From Pseudomonas sp. URMO17WK12:I2 (lineage in GTDB: Bacteria > Pseudomonadota > Gammaproteobacteria > Pseudomonadales > Pseudomonadaceae), in the NCBI RefSeq assembly GCF_003253735.1, contig NZ_QKYW01000002.1, positions 1 through 64,000 on the forward strand: a DNA stretch of 64,000 nt, read 5' to 3'. Positions 45,199-54,381 of the stretch are shown here, piece by piece; the stretch's first letter is position 1, and each line of letters opens with the position of its first letter. Both the position numbers and the translations under genes were made by a program. Below the pieces are notes generated by a model. It was given only the letters and a program-made list of their open reading frames with translations. It had not been told where the DNA came from and made no database searches.

Positions 45199-46181
45199 GC
45201 TTCCTGAGCATCCAGAACCTGCACAAGAATTACGGCAGCACCGCGATCTTCAGCGACATCGACGCCGAGATCGAGAGAGGCGAATTCGTCACCCTGCTCG
45301 GCCCGTCTGGCTGCGGCAAATCCACCCTGCTGCGCTGCATCGCCGGCCTTACCGAGGTCAACGGCGGCAAGATCCTGCTCGATGGCGACGACCTGGTGCC
45401 GCTGTCGCCGCAAAAGCGCGGCATCGGCATGGTGTTCCAGAGCTACGCGCTGTTCCCCAACATGACCGCCGCGCAGAACGTCGCCTTCGGCCTGCGCATG
45501 CAGAAGGTCGGCAAGGAAGAATCCGCCGCCCGCGTACAGGAAGCCCTGGCGATGGTCGAGCTGGGCGACTTCGCCGGCCGCTACCCGCATCAGCTGTCCG
45601 GTGGCCAATGCCAACGCGTAGCCCTGGCCCGCTCGCTGGTCACCCGCCCGCGCCTGCTGCTGCTCGACGAGCCGCTATCGGCCCTCGATGCGCGCATTCG
45701 CAAGCACCTGCGCGAGCAGATCCGTAGCATCCAGCAGGAGCTTGGCCTGACGACGATTTTCGTCACCCACGATCAGGAAGAAGCGCTGGTGATGAGTGAC
45801 CGCATCTTCCTCATGAATGCCGGGCGCATCGTCCAGAGCGGCGACGCGGAAACCCTTTACACCGCGCCAGCCGATGCCTTTGCCGCGGGTTTTATCGGCA
45901 ACTACAACCTGCTCGACGCACCTACGGCGAGCCGTCTGCTCGGCCGCCCTCTGAGCAGCCAGGTGGCGATTCGCCCGGAGGCCATCGTGCTTGGCCAGGG
46001 CCCGATCAGCGCAATCATTCGCAGCCACAGCCTGCTCGGTAATATCATCCGCTACCGGGTGGACGCCGGCGGCGTGGAACTGCTGGTCGACGTGCTCAAC
46101 CGCAGCGCCGACGACCTGCACGCCAACGGCCACCCAATCTCACTGGATATCGCGGCTAGCGCCGTAAAAGAGGTAGCTTGA
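45195..46181 (+). CDS. ABC transporter ATPase
   Basis: A 328-residue ATPase with a TOBE-like C-terminal extension from about residue 235. Walker A is GPSGCGKST at 36-44, Q-loop VFQSYALFPNMTA, Walker B RLLLLDEPLSALDARIRK and H-loop THDQEEAL. The signature reads LSGGQCQRVALARSL; most relatives have LSGGQQQR, so a Cys stands in the fifth-sixth position. It belongs to the spermidine/iron/phosphonate subgroup. Its stop overlaps the HAD gene by one base. Confidence 0.88.
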   Translation: MSFLSIQNLHKNYGSTAIFSDIDAEIERGEFVTLLGPSGCGKSTLLRCIAGLTEVNGGKILLDGDDLVPLSPQKRGIGMVFQSYALFPNMTAAQNVAFGLRMQKVGKEESAARVQEALAMVELGDFAGRYPHQLSGGQCQRVALARSLVTRPRLLLLDEPLSALDARIRKHLREQIRSIQQELGLTTIFVTHDQEEALVMSDRIFLMNAGRIVQSGDAETLYTAPADAFAAGFIGNYNLLDAPTASRLLGRPLSSQVAIRPEAIVLGQGPISAIIRSHSLLGNIIRYRVDAGGVELLVDVLNRSADDLHANGHPISLDIAASAVKEVA

Positions 46182-46834
46182 TGGCCCTGGCAATTTTCGA
46201 TCTCGACGAAACCCTGATCAACGGCGACTGCGCCAGCCTGTGGAGCGCGCACATGGCCACCCTGGGCTGGGTCGACGGCGAGAGCTTTATCGCCAAGGAC
46301 CACCAACTGATGGCGGCGTACGCCGAAGGCAAGCTGGCGATGGAGGACTACATGACCTTCAGCCTGTCGCCGCTGGTGGGCCGCACCCCAGAGGAAGTCG
46401 CCTTCGTCGTCGAGCCCTTCGTGGAAGACGTGATCGAGCCGATCTTCTTCAGCGACGCCACCCGCTGCCTGGCCAACCACCGCGCAGCCGGCGACCGCAT
46501 CCTGATCATCTCCGCCTCGGCGCATTTTCTGGTCAGCGCCATCGCCGAACGCCTCAAGGTCGGCGAGGTGCTGGCCATCGATTTGCACGAGGAGTACGGC
46601 CACTACAGCGGCAAGACCGAGGGCGTGCTGACCTACCGCGAAGGCAAGGTCACCCGCCTGCACGCCTGGCTGGAAGAGCACGGCGAAAGCCTGGACGGCG
46701 CCTACTTCTACTCCGACTCACGCAACGACCTGCCGCTGCTGCAACGGGTCGACAAACCCCATGCGGTAAACCCGGACCCGGTGCTGCGCGAGCATGCCGA
46801 GCGCGAGGGCTGGCCGATTCTGAGTTGGAGTTGA
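46181..46834 (+). CDS. HAD-superfamily phosphatase (HAD-IB type)
   Basis: A 217-residue hydrolase. Motif I is Asp7 and Asp9 in FDLDETLI; motif II IISASAHFLV carries Ser; Lys in YSGKTEG or related; motif IV YFYSDSRNDLPLL with the Mg ligands. The family includes phosphoserine and phosphocholine-type phosphatases. It ends the operon. As the second phosphate-ester hydrolase after the alkaline-phosphatase-like enzyme it could take the product of the first step, by inference. Confidence 0.83.
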   Translation: MALAIFDLDETLINGDCASLWSAHMATLGWVDGESFIAKDHQLMAAYAEGKLAMEDYMTFSLSPLVGRTPEEVAFVVEPFVEDVIEPIFFSDATRCLANHRAAGDRILIISASAHFLVSAIAERLKVGEVLAIDLHEEYGHYSGKTEGVLTYREGKVTRLHAWLEEHGESLDGAYFYSDSRNDLPLLQRVDKPHAVNPDPVLREHAEREGWPILSWS

Positions 46835-47221
46835 GGCAGAGGTCGATAGCAGCAATGTGGCGGTAGCGGCCGTTCACGATCGTGGGAGGGGCTTTAGCCC
46901 CGAGCTCTTACGCTTAGCCTGGCAAAGATCGAGGCTCTAGCGGATCACCGCCCGGCCTCTCTCACAAATGCTCCGTTCACCGTTCGCGTTCGGCCAGAAG
47001 CCGCCGTTCAGAGTAGGGACATGACCCGCCCTCTTACTAGCGGCACAACACTTCGTAAGGTGGACCGCGCGAACCATGCGATAGACCCACGCATGCTGTG
47101 CTGCACACAGCCCCTTACACGATAGCGTCTTCTCTTGAGTTTGATGCCGGCCTTCGATTAGATATGAGGCGTAAAGGTTGTGACGTAAATAGCACCATCA
47201 AACACAAGGGAATAGCGCTAA
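46835..47221. other. Intergenic region with a single REP copy
   Basis: GTGGGAGGGGCTTTAGCCCCGAGC (46882-46905) is a degenerate REP hairpin unit. A TTCGGCCAGAAGCCG segment near 46991-47005 is weakly similar to the repeats at 48001 and 49374. Nothing else is identified; the base composition drops in GC to the right. Confidence 0.5.
46882..46905. repeat. REP-like hairpin
   Basis: GGGGCTTTAGCCCC forms the hairpin, preceded by GTGGGA as in the Pseudomonas REP consensus. It is 47 bp downstream of the HAD gene. Confidence 0.6.
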
Positions 47222-47806
47222 ATGACAAGGATAGAACCCGTTTTCGGCAGTATCAGCAGCGAAATCGAAAACCCATACCAACCTAGCGATGCTCAACTGG
47301 TTGACGACGAGGTTGTCACGTTTTCAAAACCCAAGATTTTTGATTTTTCCGGGCGTATTTCTCTGGCGCGCTTCTGGCTGATTCATGTGCCCTTGGTGCT
47401 GGTTCTTCCGTGCATTTTGCTGGCGTTCTTTATGGTTGGGTTGCGTCATCAACTGGTGGTTTTGCTGATAGTCGGTGCCACCGTTGTCGTTCCTGCCATC
47501 CTGCTCAGCGTGTCTCTACTGGTACGCAGGGCACGTGATCTAGGCTGGAGCCCGATATGGGGAATTCTCTCCGCGTTCCCTGTTATCGGCTTTGTAATAA
47601 CGCTTCCGCTCATGATGCTTCCGGGGCGTAAAGCGATTAATAAATACGGCCCGCCCAACCCACCTCTCTCAACGTTGGTAAAGCTACTTACTGCGCTGTT
47701 GGTGGTGCTGACGTTTGTAACCTCAACCGTGCTAGTTGCGTATTTCCCCCAATACCACCCACAGGCACTCTACGAGTGGTTCGCTAATGCATTGGCTCAG
47801 GCATAA
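47222..47806 (+). CDS. DUF805-family membrane protein
   Basis: A 194-residue protein. The cytosolic N-terminus has SEIENPYQPSDAQ; then FSGRISLARFW, four hydrophobic helices (52-70, 78-98, 118-132, 155-175), VRRARDLGWSPIWGILSAFP and INKYGPPNPPLS, all typical of DUF805. Function unknown. The base composition is lower in GC than neighbours. Confidence 0.75.
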   Translation: MTRIEPVFGSISSEIENPYQPSDAQLVDDEVVTFSKPKIFDFSGRISLARFWLIHVPLVLVLPCILLAFFMVGLRHQLVVLLIVGATVVVPAILLSVSLLVRRARDLGWSPIWGILSAFPVIGFVITLPLMMLPGRKAINKYGPPNPPLSTLVKLLTALLVVLTFVTSTVLVAYFPQYHPQALYEWFANALAQA

Positions 47807-47925
47807 CGTTGGCGTACATGAAGTCCACGCTTCGCCTAATTGCGCGGCGCCAAGTGCTCAGGTGCCTTTGTAGAGAGAGCTGTTTGCACTAGGCGATAGC
47901 CCTGCGTACCGCGGCAATGTCATTT

Positions 47926-47951
47926 GGAAAAGAGAACTGGAAAAGAGAACA
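47926..47951 (+). repeat. Tandem 13-bp repeat followed by CAGATTTATTT
   Basis: GGAAAAGAGAACT (47926-47938) is followed directly by GGAAAAGAGAACA (47939-47951). With the next bases it reads like the (G)GAAAAG-GGACAGATTTATTT type of intergenic repeat common near RAYT/IS200-like transposases in gamma-proteobacteria; that association is from memory. Confidence 0.5.
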
Positions 47952-48000
47952 GATTTATTTCTTTGCTCTAAACCTCCGCTCCTGGCCAATTGCAGCTAGT

Positions 48001-48037
48001 GACGACGGACAGTTACCGGCCAAAAGCAGTCATCGAC
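48001..48037. repeat. Left copy of an inverted repeat flanking the MORN-like gene
   Basis: The 37-bp stretch contains AGTTACCGGCCAAAAGCAGT; its reverse complement matches 49374-49410 with few mismatches, including the shared core GCTTTTGGCCGGTA. Confidence 0.6.
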
Positions 48038-48252
48038 GAAAGGCTAATTCGGATCCTAAGCCGCCACCTGGATAGCTACGCAATTGAGGACGACTTAGAA
48101 AGCAAATAGATGCCGTAAGATACCTACAAGGAGCTCAGGCGTTGTTGAGTTTATGCCTACTAAATTTTGCAGCCTAATCATCCAAGCACCACAAGCATAA
48201 AACAATATAAAAAATCAAAGCGCTTTTCTTTCACACAAAAAGGTTTACAGAG

Positions 48253-49290
48253 ATGGCCGAATACAGAGTAACAATTTCAGCGGACCTATCAAAAATTGAA
48301 AACTATGAGGACTGCAGAAACTTCTTAGAAACACTCTACTCAGAAAGCGAAAGCTGTGACACAGAAAAAGAACTTGAGATATTCCTAGCGTCACAGAAGT
48401 GCGATTATAGGCCACACCACTTTATATGGCACGAGTACCTTTCGGCCATAGATGACCTGTCAATAAAAGAAGAAAAAACCTTCAGAGCCCTATTTACAGT
48501 TGGCTCTGGTGCAATTGATTTCTGCAATGAGTTAAACTCACTCCTAAAAAAAATCAAAGCCAAACGAATAAAAATAGAACTCATCTATGATGGGGAACAG
48601 GAAAAAATTGACTGGAAATCACTGGGCAACCCGGAAAGTATATCCACAAGATTTCTGAGAAAGCCTGAAGCCCTGCTGGCCGCTGGCGCCAGCGGCCACT
48701 ACAAGTTAGTATCAAGAGCCGGCATTTTGCTAGGCGAGCTAAACATAGAGCTTGGCCATTTGGCAGGGGCACAGACTATGTTAAATAAACATGGCAACGT
48801 GCTGTGCATCATAAATTTCAAGTCAGGCATCCCCCACGGAAACTTCAAGTTCTACTACCCAGATGGCAGTAATATGTTAGAAGGCACTTTTAAGAAAGGT
48901 GTGCTGGACGACCAACTCCTCGGCTGGGAAAACAATGGACACGTAAAAATAAGGTCAAATTACAAAAATGGCTTACTGCAAGGAGCCCAATATATTCACT
49001 TGAGCACAGAGCAAAATCCTCACCTTCAGGCAAATTACAAAAACGGACTACTGAATGGGCCGGCGACATGGAGAGGTGGCTTTATGGCCGATAAGTCATG
49101 CCATGCGGTATTCAAGTCTGGCAAACCCTCCGAAAATATCGACGAGTTCACGATGGCTTGCTTGGAAACGCTTGAGGAAAAGTTGGCTCCTCACGAAAGC
49201 ATCATGATATTTATTGACCCCCACCAATTCTACGAGTTGATCTCCAAGCACACTCTCGAGCAATCAAACAATCCACCCTCCTCGCCCTGA
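48253..49290 (+). CDS. MORN/YwqK-like repeat protein, unknown function
   Basis: A 345-residue protein, AT-rich. The C-terminal half (about 180-285) has repeats of the type strand-G-x-x-NG: FKSGIPHGNFKFYYPDGSN, FKKGVLDDQLLGWENNGHV, YKNGLLQGAQYI and YKNGLLNGPATWRGG, as in YwqK antitoxin/MORN repeats. Residues 1-170 are not recognised. YwqK-like repeat proteins are often immunity or antitoxin proteins of polymorphic toxins, but no toxin gene is next to it, so that is only a hypothesis. Composition and flanking repeats suggest acquisition. Confidence 0.65.
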   Translation: MAEYRVTISADLSKIENYEDCRNFLETLYSESESCDTEKELEIFLASQKCDYRPHHFIWHEYLSAIDDLSIKEEKTFRALFTVGSGAIDFCNELNSLLKKIKAKRIKIELIYDGEQEKIDWKSLGNPESISTRFLRKPEALLAAGASGHYKLVSRAGILLGELNIELGHLAGAQTMLNKHGNVLCIINFKSGIPHGNFKFYYPDGSNMLEGTFKKGVLDDQLLGWENNGHVKIRSNYKNGLLQGAQYIHLSTEQNPHLQANYKNGLLNGPATWRGGFMADKSCHAVFKSGKPSENIDEFTMACLETLEEKLAPHESIMIFIDPHQFYELISKHTLEQSNNPPSSP

Positions 49291-49373
49291 CACCGCCCAT
49301 CTGTATGCTCTTATCGTATCAGTCCCAGATACTTGATCCCGTACAGTCGTTCAGCAAACCTAATGTAGGCAGC

Positions 49374-49410
49374 GTCGCATGACCGCTTTTGGCCGGTAGC
49401 TGCCCGTGTC
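49374..49410. repeat. Right copy of the inverted repeat
   Basis: Contains ATGACCGCTTTTGGCCGGTA, the inverted counterpart of 48001-48037. It is 84 bp downstream of the MORN-like gene. Confidence 0.6.
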
Positions 49411-49471
49411 AGCGGCTGCAATTGCCTTGAAGCTGCCACGTGGCGGGTTCAAGAAGATCCTGAACAGCTTC

Positions 49472-49876
49472 TTAAAACGTCACCCCAGCAATCAGCGCGA
49501 TATTGCTGTACGGCCGGCACTCCCCGGTACGGATCTGCACACGAGCCTTGGCACAGGCGGCCTTGAGTTCGTCATGGCTAACCAGTTGCCGTTCGCCCAA
49601 CTCCCCGGCTGCGGTCAGCGCTTCGATGGCCTCGAGCGCCAGTGGCGCTACCTCCAGGGTTTCGCGGGCCAGCAGATGGCCTTGCACCTGCATCTCGCTG
49701 AGCACCACCTGCAAGGTGGTGACGAAGTCCGGTACACCGGCGGTCAGCGCCAGGTCGATGCATGGCGTACCTGCGGGGATCGGCATGCCGGCGTCGCCAA
49801 TGACGATGATGTCGCCATGGCCCAGGCGAGCGATGGCGGCTGACAGTTCGGCGTTGAGCAGTGGCGTCTTCTTCAT
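49472..49876 (-). CDS. rbsD: D-ribose pyranase
   Basis: A 134-residue protein. Features are [20 protein letters not shown] and the C-terminal motif [19 protein letters not shown] typical of RbsD. It converts beta-ribopyranose to beta-ribofuranose before phosphorylation by RbsK. The ATGA start overlaps the rbsK stop. Last gene of the operon. Confidence 0.93.
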   Translation of the reverse strand: MKKTPLLNAELSAAIARLGHGDIIVIGDAGMPIPAGTPCIDLALTAGVPDFVTTLQVVLSEMQVQGHLLARETLEVAPLALEAIEALTAAGELGERQLVSHDELKAACAKARVQIRTGECRPYSNIALIAGVTF

Positions 49877-50781
49877 GCGGGCAACTCGTGGCGATGAGGG
49901 ATGGAGGGCTGTGCGCCCGGACGGGTGACGGCCAGGGCGGCAGCTTGCTGGCCGAGGCGGATGGCGCTTTCCAGCGGCAGGCCTTCGGCCAGTCCGGCGG
50001 CAAAACCACCGACAAAGGTGTCACCGGCAGCGGTGGTGTCGACCGCCACCACAGGGTCGACCGGCAGGTGCAGGTGGCGCTCGCCATCGGCGTAGAAAAC
50101 GCCCTGGCTGCCGAGGGTGATCAGCACGCGGCGCGCGCCATTGGCGAGCAGCTTTTGCGCAGCCTGCAGCGCGCTGCGCGGCGAGTCGACAGCGATGCCG
50201 GTCAACAGCGCGGCTTCGCTTTCGTTGGGAATCAGGTAGTCGATCAGGCTGTACCAGCGTTCCGGCAACGGCCCAACGGCAGGTGCCGGATTGAGGATCA
50301 CCGTGCGGCCCAGTGCATGAGCGCGCGCCAAGGTAGCCTCGACGGTGGCCGTGGGCACTTCCAGCTGGGCGATGACGATATCCGCTGCTGCCAGCAAGCC
50401 ATCATGGTCGGCCAGGCGCTCGGCGGTCATTTCAGCGTTGCTGCCCGCCGCGATGACGATGGCATTCTGGCCAGCGTCGTCGACCAGAATCGTCGCGATG
50501 CCGGTGGCCACACCGGGCACCGTCGCCACGCCGCTGCAGTCGATGCCTTCGGCAAGCAGGCCGGCGCGCAGCTCTGTGCCATTGGCGTCATCTCCCAAGC
50601 AGCCGACCATCGCTACCTTGGCGCCGAGGCGCGCTGCGGCCACCGCCTGGTTGGCGCCCTTGCCGCCGGCGGCAGTGGCAAAGCCGTGCCCGGCCAGCGT
50701 TTCGCCGGCAACCGGGAATCGCGGCATGCGCACGATCAGGTCCATGTTCAAGCTGCCCACCACAACTACTTTCGCGTGCAT
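49873..50781 (-). CDS. rbsK: Ribokinase
   Basis: A 302-residue PfkB-family kinase. Landmarks are [20 protein letters not shown] at the start, the substrate loop [17 protein letters not shown], and the catalytic anion-hole motif [17 protein letters not shown]. It phosphorylates ribose to ribose-5-phosphate. The start at 50781 follows the family; a longer frame is not supported. Confidence 0.93.
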   Translation of the reverse strand: MHAKVVVVGSLNMDLIVRMPRFPVAGETLAGHGFATAAGGKGANQAVAAARLGAKVAMVGCLGDDANGTELRAGLLAEGIDCSGVATVPGVATGIATILVDDAGQNAIVIAAGSNAEMTAERLADHDGLLAAADIVIAQLEVPTATVEATLARAHALGRTVILNPAPAVGPLPERWYSLIDYLIPNESEAALLTGIAVDSPRSALQAAQKLLANGARRVLITLGSQGVFYADGERHLHLPVDPVVAVDTTAAGDTFVGGFAAGLAEGLPLESAIRLGQQAAALAVTRPGAQPSIPHRHELPA

Positions 50782-50830
50782 TACCGGTGTTCCTCTCAAT
50801 CCGCCAAAGCGCGCACGCGCCCAGGCCGGT

Positions 50831-51829
50831 TCAAACAAGGGGCGCCGCGCTGGATTCGCGCAGCACGAGCGTGGGTTCGATGAGTCGTTGCTCGGCGCTC
50901 AGGCCGGGGGTGCGGATACGCGCCAGCAACCGCGCAGCCGCGGTCTCGCCCAGTTGGCCGATGGCTTGGCCGACCGTGGTCAAGGCTGGGTGCAGGTAGC
51001 GGCTGACTTCGATGTCATCGAACCCCACCACCGAGAGCTGCCCCGGCACGCTCACCTGACATTCGGCGGCAGCGCGCAGCACACCCAGGGCGATCATGTC
51101 ATTACCGGCGAAGATCGCCGTTGGCACTTCATCGCCGTTCAGCAGCACCTGCGCCGCCGCGTGCCCGGCCGGGCTGGTAAAGGCACAGTCCACCACCGGC
51201 TGCGCCTCGACGCCGGCTTCGGCGAGCGCGCGCCGATAACCGGCTGCGCGTAGCTGAACCACCTGGGTGCTGGCCGGCCCACCGATACAGGCGATGTGGC
51301 GATGGCCAAGCTCGATCAGGTGCCGGGTCGCCAGGTAGGCGCCGCGTTCGTGGTCGACCTGCACGCGATCGGCCGTTACGCCATCGAGGGAGCGGTCGAC
51401 CAGCATCAGCGGTACTTTCAAACCCGCCAGGGCCTGGGCGAAAGCCGCATCGCTGGCCACGGTGGCGACGATCAACCCGTCGATGCGCCGCTCCAGCAAC
51501 ACGCGCAGGTAGCGCAGCTGCTTGTCGATGTCGTCGTCGGAATTGCACAGGATCACGCTGTAGCCGTTGCGTTCGGCGTGGTCCTCGATGCCACGCGCCA
51601 GCTCCGCGAAGTACGGGTTGCTGGCGTTCGGTACCAGCAACCCGATGGTGCCGGTGGCGCGGGCTCGCAGCGAGCGGGCCACGCCGCTGGGTACATAACC
51701 CAGCTCGGCGATGGCCGCCTCGACCTTGCTACGCACCGGGTCGCTGACCGGCCGGGTGCCGTTCACCACGTGTGACACCGTGGTGTAGGAAATACCCGCC
51801 CGCGCGGCAACGTCCTTGATGGTGGCCAT
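50831..51829 (-). CDS. rbsR: LacI-family repressor of ribose operon
   Basis: A 332-residue protein. The LacI helix-turn-helix is at 2-25 (TIKDVAARAGISYTTVSHVV), hinge up to 60, and the periplasmic-binding-like ligand domain follows (TGTIGLLVPNASNPYFAELA). Within the operon between rbsC and rbsK, it is the expected repressor acting at the palindrome 55370-55385. A very short gap of 6 bp separates it from rbsC. Confidence 0.9.
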   Translation of the reverse strand: MATIKDVAARAGISYTTVSHVVNGTRPVSDPVRSKVEAAIAELGYVPSGVARSLRARATGTIGLLVPNASNPYFAELARGIEDHAERNGYSVILCNSDDDIDKQLRYLRVLLERRIDGLIVATVASDAAFAQALAGLKVPLMLVDRSLDGVTADRVQVDHERGAYLATRHLIELGHRHIACIGGPASTQVVQLRAAGYRRALAEAGVEAQPVVDCAFTSPAGHAAAQVLLNGDEVPTAIFAGNDMIALGVLRAAAECQVSVPGQLSVVGFDDIEVSRYLHPALTTVGQAIGQLGETAAARLLARIRTPGLSAEQRLIEPTLVLRESSAAPLV

Positions 51830-51835
51830 GGACGA

Positions 51836-52816
51836 TCAGCCCCGGCGCTTGGCGCGATAGCTGCGGTAGGTGTCGAGAATCACCGCGATCACGATCACCG
51901 CACCGGTGATGATACGTTTGGTCGGTTCGGTCGCGCCGATCTGCGCGAGGCCTGCGGCCAGCACGGAGATGATCAGCACGCCAAAGAAGGTGCTGATCAC
52001 CGAGCCACGCCCGCCCATCAGGCTGGTGCCGCCGATGACCACCGCGGCGATCACCTGCAGCTCCAGACCGGAACCAGCATTCGGGTCGGCGGCTTCCAGG
52101 CGGGAAATCTGGAACAGCGCCGCCAGGCCGGCGAGCAGGCCCATCAGGGCGAATACCGAGATCTTGTAGGGTTTGGGGTTGATGCCGGCCAGGCGTACCG
52201 CTTCCTCGTTGGTGCCGATGGCCACCAGGTAACGGCCGAACACCGTGCGGGTCAGCAGCAGGTGCGCGGCGGCAATCACCAGCAAGGCGATCACGAACGA
52301 CGGCGAGATACCGGCGGCGAACGGCGTCGACAGCCAGGCGTAGGCGTCGCCGATATAGGCGGTGCGCGAGTCGGTGAGCTGGTAGGCCAGGCCGCGGGCC
52401 ATTTCCAGCACGCCAAGGGACACGATGAACGACGGAATGCCCCAGGCCACGGTGATGATCCCGGTGACGCTGCCAGCCAACGCCGCGCAAGCCATGCCGA
52501 GCAGCGCCGCGGGCAGGATGCCCCAGCCAAAGCCGAGGGTCGCCACGCTGACCACGGCAGCGGCCAGCGCCAGCACCGAACCGACGGACAGGTCGATGCC
52601 GCCGATGATCAGGATCAGCGTCATGCCCACCGCCAGCACCATAAGGTCGGGGATCTGGTTGGCCAGGGTGGTGAAGGTCGAGTAGGACAGGAAATGGCTG
52701 CTCAGCGATGAGAACAGCACGATCATCGCCAGCAACGCGCCAGCCAGGCCGAGGTAGGTGCCCAGGCCCTGATGCGTGCCACTGCGCTTGGTGGGCGTGG
52801 CGGACGGAGTGGTCAT
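51836..52816 (-). CDS. rbsC: Ribose ABC transporter permease
   Basis: A 326-residue permease with about ten helices, including PDLMVLAVGMTLILIIGGID and LSVGSVLALAAAVVS, and the RbsC-type loop GTNEEAVRLAGINPKPYKIS, then GGTSLMGGRGSVISTFFGVL. AGGAGC precedes the ATG. Overlaps rbsA by four bases. Confidence 0.92.
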   Translation of the reverse strand: MTTPSATPTKRSGTHQGLGTYLGLAGALLAMIVLFSSLSSHFLSYSTFTTLANQIPDLMVLAVGMTLILIIGGIDLSVGSVLALAAAVVSVATLGFGWGILPAALLGMACAALAGSVTGIITVAWGIPSFIVSLGVLEMARGLAYQLTDSRTAYIGDAYAWLSTPFAAGISPSFVIALLVIAAAHLLLTRTVFGRYLVAIGTNEEAVRLAGINPKPYKISVFALMGLLAGLAALFQISRLEAADPNAGSGLELQVIAAVVIGGTSLMGGRGSVISTFFGVLIISVLAAGLAQIGATEPTKRIITGAVIVIAVILDTYRSYRAKRRG

Positions 52817-54381
52817 TGGGAAAGCTCCTGTAACGGGGGTGCGACATCGCCGATCAGGGCTTCGCGGCTGCGGTAGCCGGCAAAAGCGGCAGCCAGCAAA
52901 CGGTCCTGGCTCCAGTCGTCGCGGTCGAATGTTTCGATAAGGCGGCCAGCGGACAGCACGCCGATACGGTCGCAGATCAACATCAGCTCGCGCAGGTCAC
53001 TGGACACCACCACGAGCGCCTTGCCCTGGCGGGCCAGCTCGCCGAGCAGGCCGTAGATTTCGAACTTGGCGCCAACGTCGATGCCGCGGGTCGGCTCGTC
53101 GAACAGCAGCACCTGGCAGTCGCGCTCCAGCCAGCGGCCGATGACCACCTTCTGCTGGTTGCCGCCGGACAATTCCGCGACCGCCTGATGGGCGCCGTTG
53201 CAGCGAATGCGCATGGCGTCGATCTGCCGCTGCGCCAGTGCCTGTTCGGCCGCCGGACGCATCACGCCGTGTTTGGACACCGCCGGCATATTGCCCAGCG
53301 CCAGGTTGGCGGCAATCGGCTGGCCGAGCAGCAGGCCTTCGCCCTTGCGGTCCTCGGTGATCAAGGCAATGCCATGGCCCACCGCTTCAGCGGGTGAGCG
53401 CACGCGCACCGGCACAGGTGGGTTGCCGATGGCCACCTGGCCGCTGTCAGCGGGGTCGGCGCCATAAATCAGCCGCAGCAATTCGGTACGGCCAGCGCCG
53501 ATAAGCCCGGAAATGCCGTAGATCTCCCCGGCCCGCACACTGAACGATACGTCGTCGACCTTGCCGCGGCGGCACAGATTGCTGATCTGCAAAAGCGGCG
53601 CACCAATCTGCCGTTCGCCCAGGTCAATGGCGTCGCCGACATCGCGGCCGACCATCAGAGTGACCAGCTCGTCGCTGCTGTAACGGTCGATGGGCTCCAC
53701 GGCGACCAGTTGGCCGTCGCGCAGCACGGCGACGCGCTGGGCCACTTTCGCCAGTTCTTCGAGACGGTGGGAGATATAGACGATGGCCACACCGGCATCG
53801 CGCAGGCGCTGGATCTGCTCGAACAGCAAATCGACCTCACGGGCGGTGAGCATCGCCGTTGGCTCGTCGAGCACCAGCACGCGGCAGTCGCCGATCAGGT
53901 TACGGGCGATCTCGACCATCTGCTGATGGCCCACGCCCAGCGCGGCCACCGGGGTATCCGGGTCGATGGCCTCCAGGCCGACCCGGGCCATGGCCTCACG
54001 CGCCATCTCGCGCAGGCGACCACGGGCAATCCAGCCGCCACGGCTGGGCAGGTTGTCGAGAAACAGGTTCTCGGCCACGGTCAGGGTCGGCAGCAGGTTG
54101 AGCTCCTGCAACACCATGCGCACACCGAGGCGCTCGGCCTCGCGGCGGCTGGCCGGTGCATAGGGCTGGCCGAGAAAGCTCAGGGAGCCGGTAGTCGGTT
54201 GCTCCAGCCCACAGAAAATCTTCGAAAGGGTACTTTTACCGGCGCCGTTCTCGCCGGTCAGCGCCAGCACTTCACCGGCGCGCAGCTCCAGCTCGACCCC
54301 GCCCAGCACGGGCTGGACGTAGGTCTTGCCGATATTGCGGGCGGCGAGAACGGTCTCGCCGGCCACTACTGCATGGGTCAC
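52813..54381 (-). CDS. rbsA: Ribose ABC transporter ATPase (two nucleotide-binding domains)
   Basis: A 522-residue protein with two ATPase domains. Domain 1 has Walker A GENGAGKST and signature LGVGHQQMVEIARNL; domain 2 has the degenerate LIGAGRTEL loop and signature LSGGNQQKVVIGRWL with Walker B VLLFDEPTRGIDVGA. It starts with GTG whose last bases overlap the rbsB stop. Energises ribose uptake. Confidence 0.92.
   Translation of the reverse strand: MTHAVVAGETVLAARNIGKTYVQPVLGGVELELRAGEVLALTGENGAGKSTLSKIFCGLEQPTTGSLSFLGQPYAPASRREAERLGVRMVLQELNLLPTLTVAENLFLDNLPSRGGWIARGRLREMAREAMARVGLEAIDPDTPVAALGVGHQQMVEIARNLIGDCRVLVLDEPTAMLTAREVDLLFEQIQRLRDAGVAIVYISHRLEELAKVAQRVAVLRDGQLVAVEPIDRYSSDELVTLMVGRDVGDAIDLGERQIGAPLLQISNLCRRGKVDDVSFSVRAGEIYGISGLIGAGRTELLRLIYGADPADSGQVAIGNPPVPVRVRSPAEAVGHGIALITEDRKGEGLLLGQPIAANLALGNMPAVSKHGVMRPAAEQALAQRQIDAMRIRCNGAHQAVAELSGGNQQKVVIGRWLERDCQVLLFDEPTRGIDVGAKFEIYGLLGELARQGKALVVVSSDLRELMLICDRIGVLSAGRLIETFDRDDWSQDRLLAAAFAGYRSREALIGDVAPPLQELSQ

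Larger units (their letters stand above)
47807..48252. other. Intergenic region with repeats, no gene
   Basis: Contains a 13-bp tandem duplication at 47926-47951 and the left arm of a long inverted repeat at 48001-48037. The region from 48130 to 48252 is AT-rich and may hold the promoter of the MORN-like gene. No gene recognised. Confidence 0.5.

Noticed and set aside
45195..46181. Signature motif LSGGQCQR as inactivating change in the ABC ATPase
   Set aside because: The conserved LSGGQ core is intact; the Cys lies in a variable place and is unlikely to affect activity.
47800..47860. Integron attC-like site after the DUF805 gene (TAACGTTGGC)
   Set aside because: No paired core sites or characteristic hairpin could be built, so no cassette claim is made.
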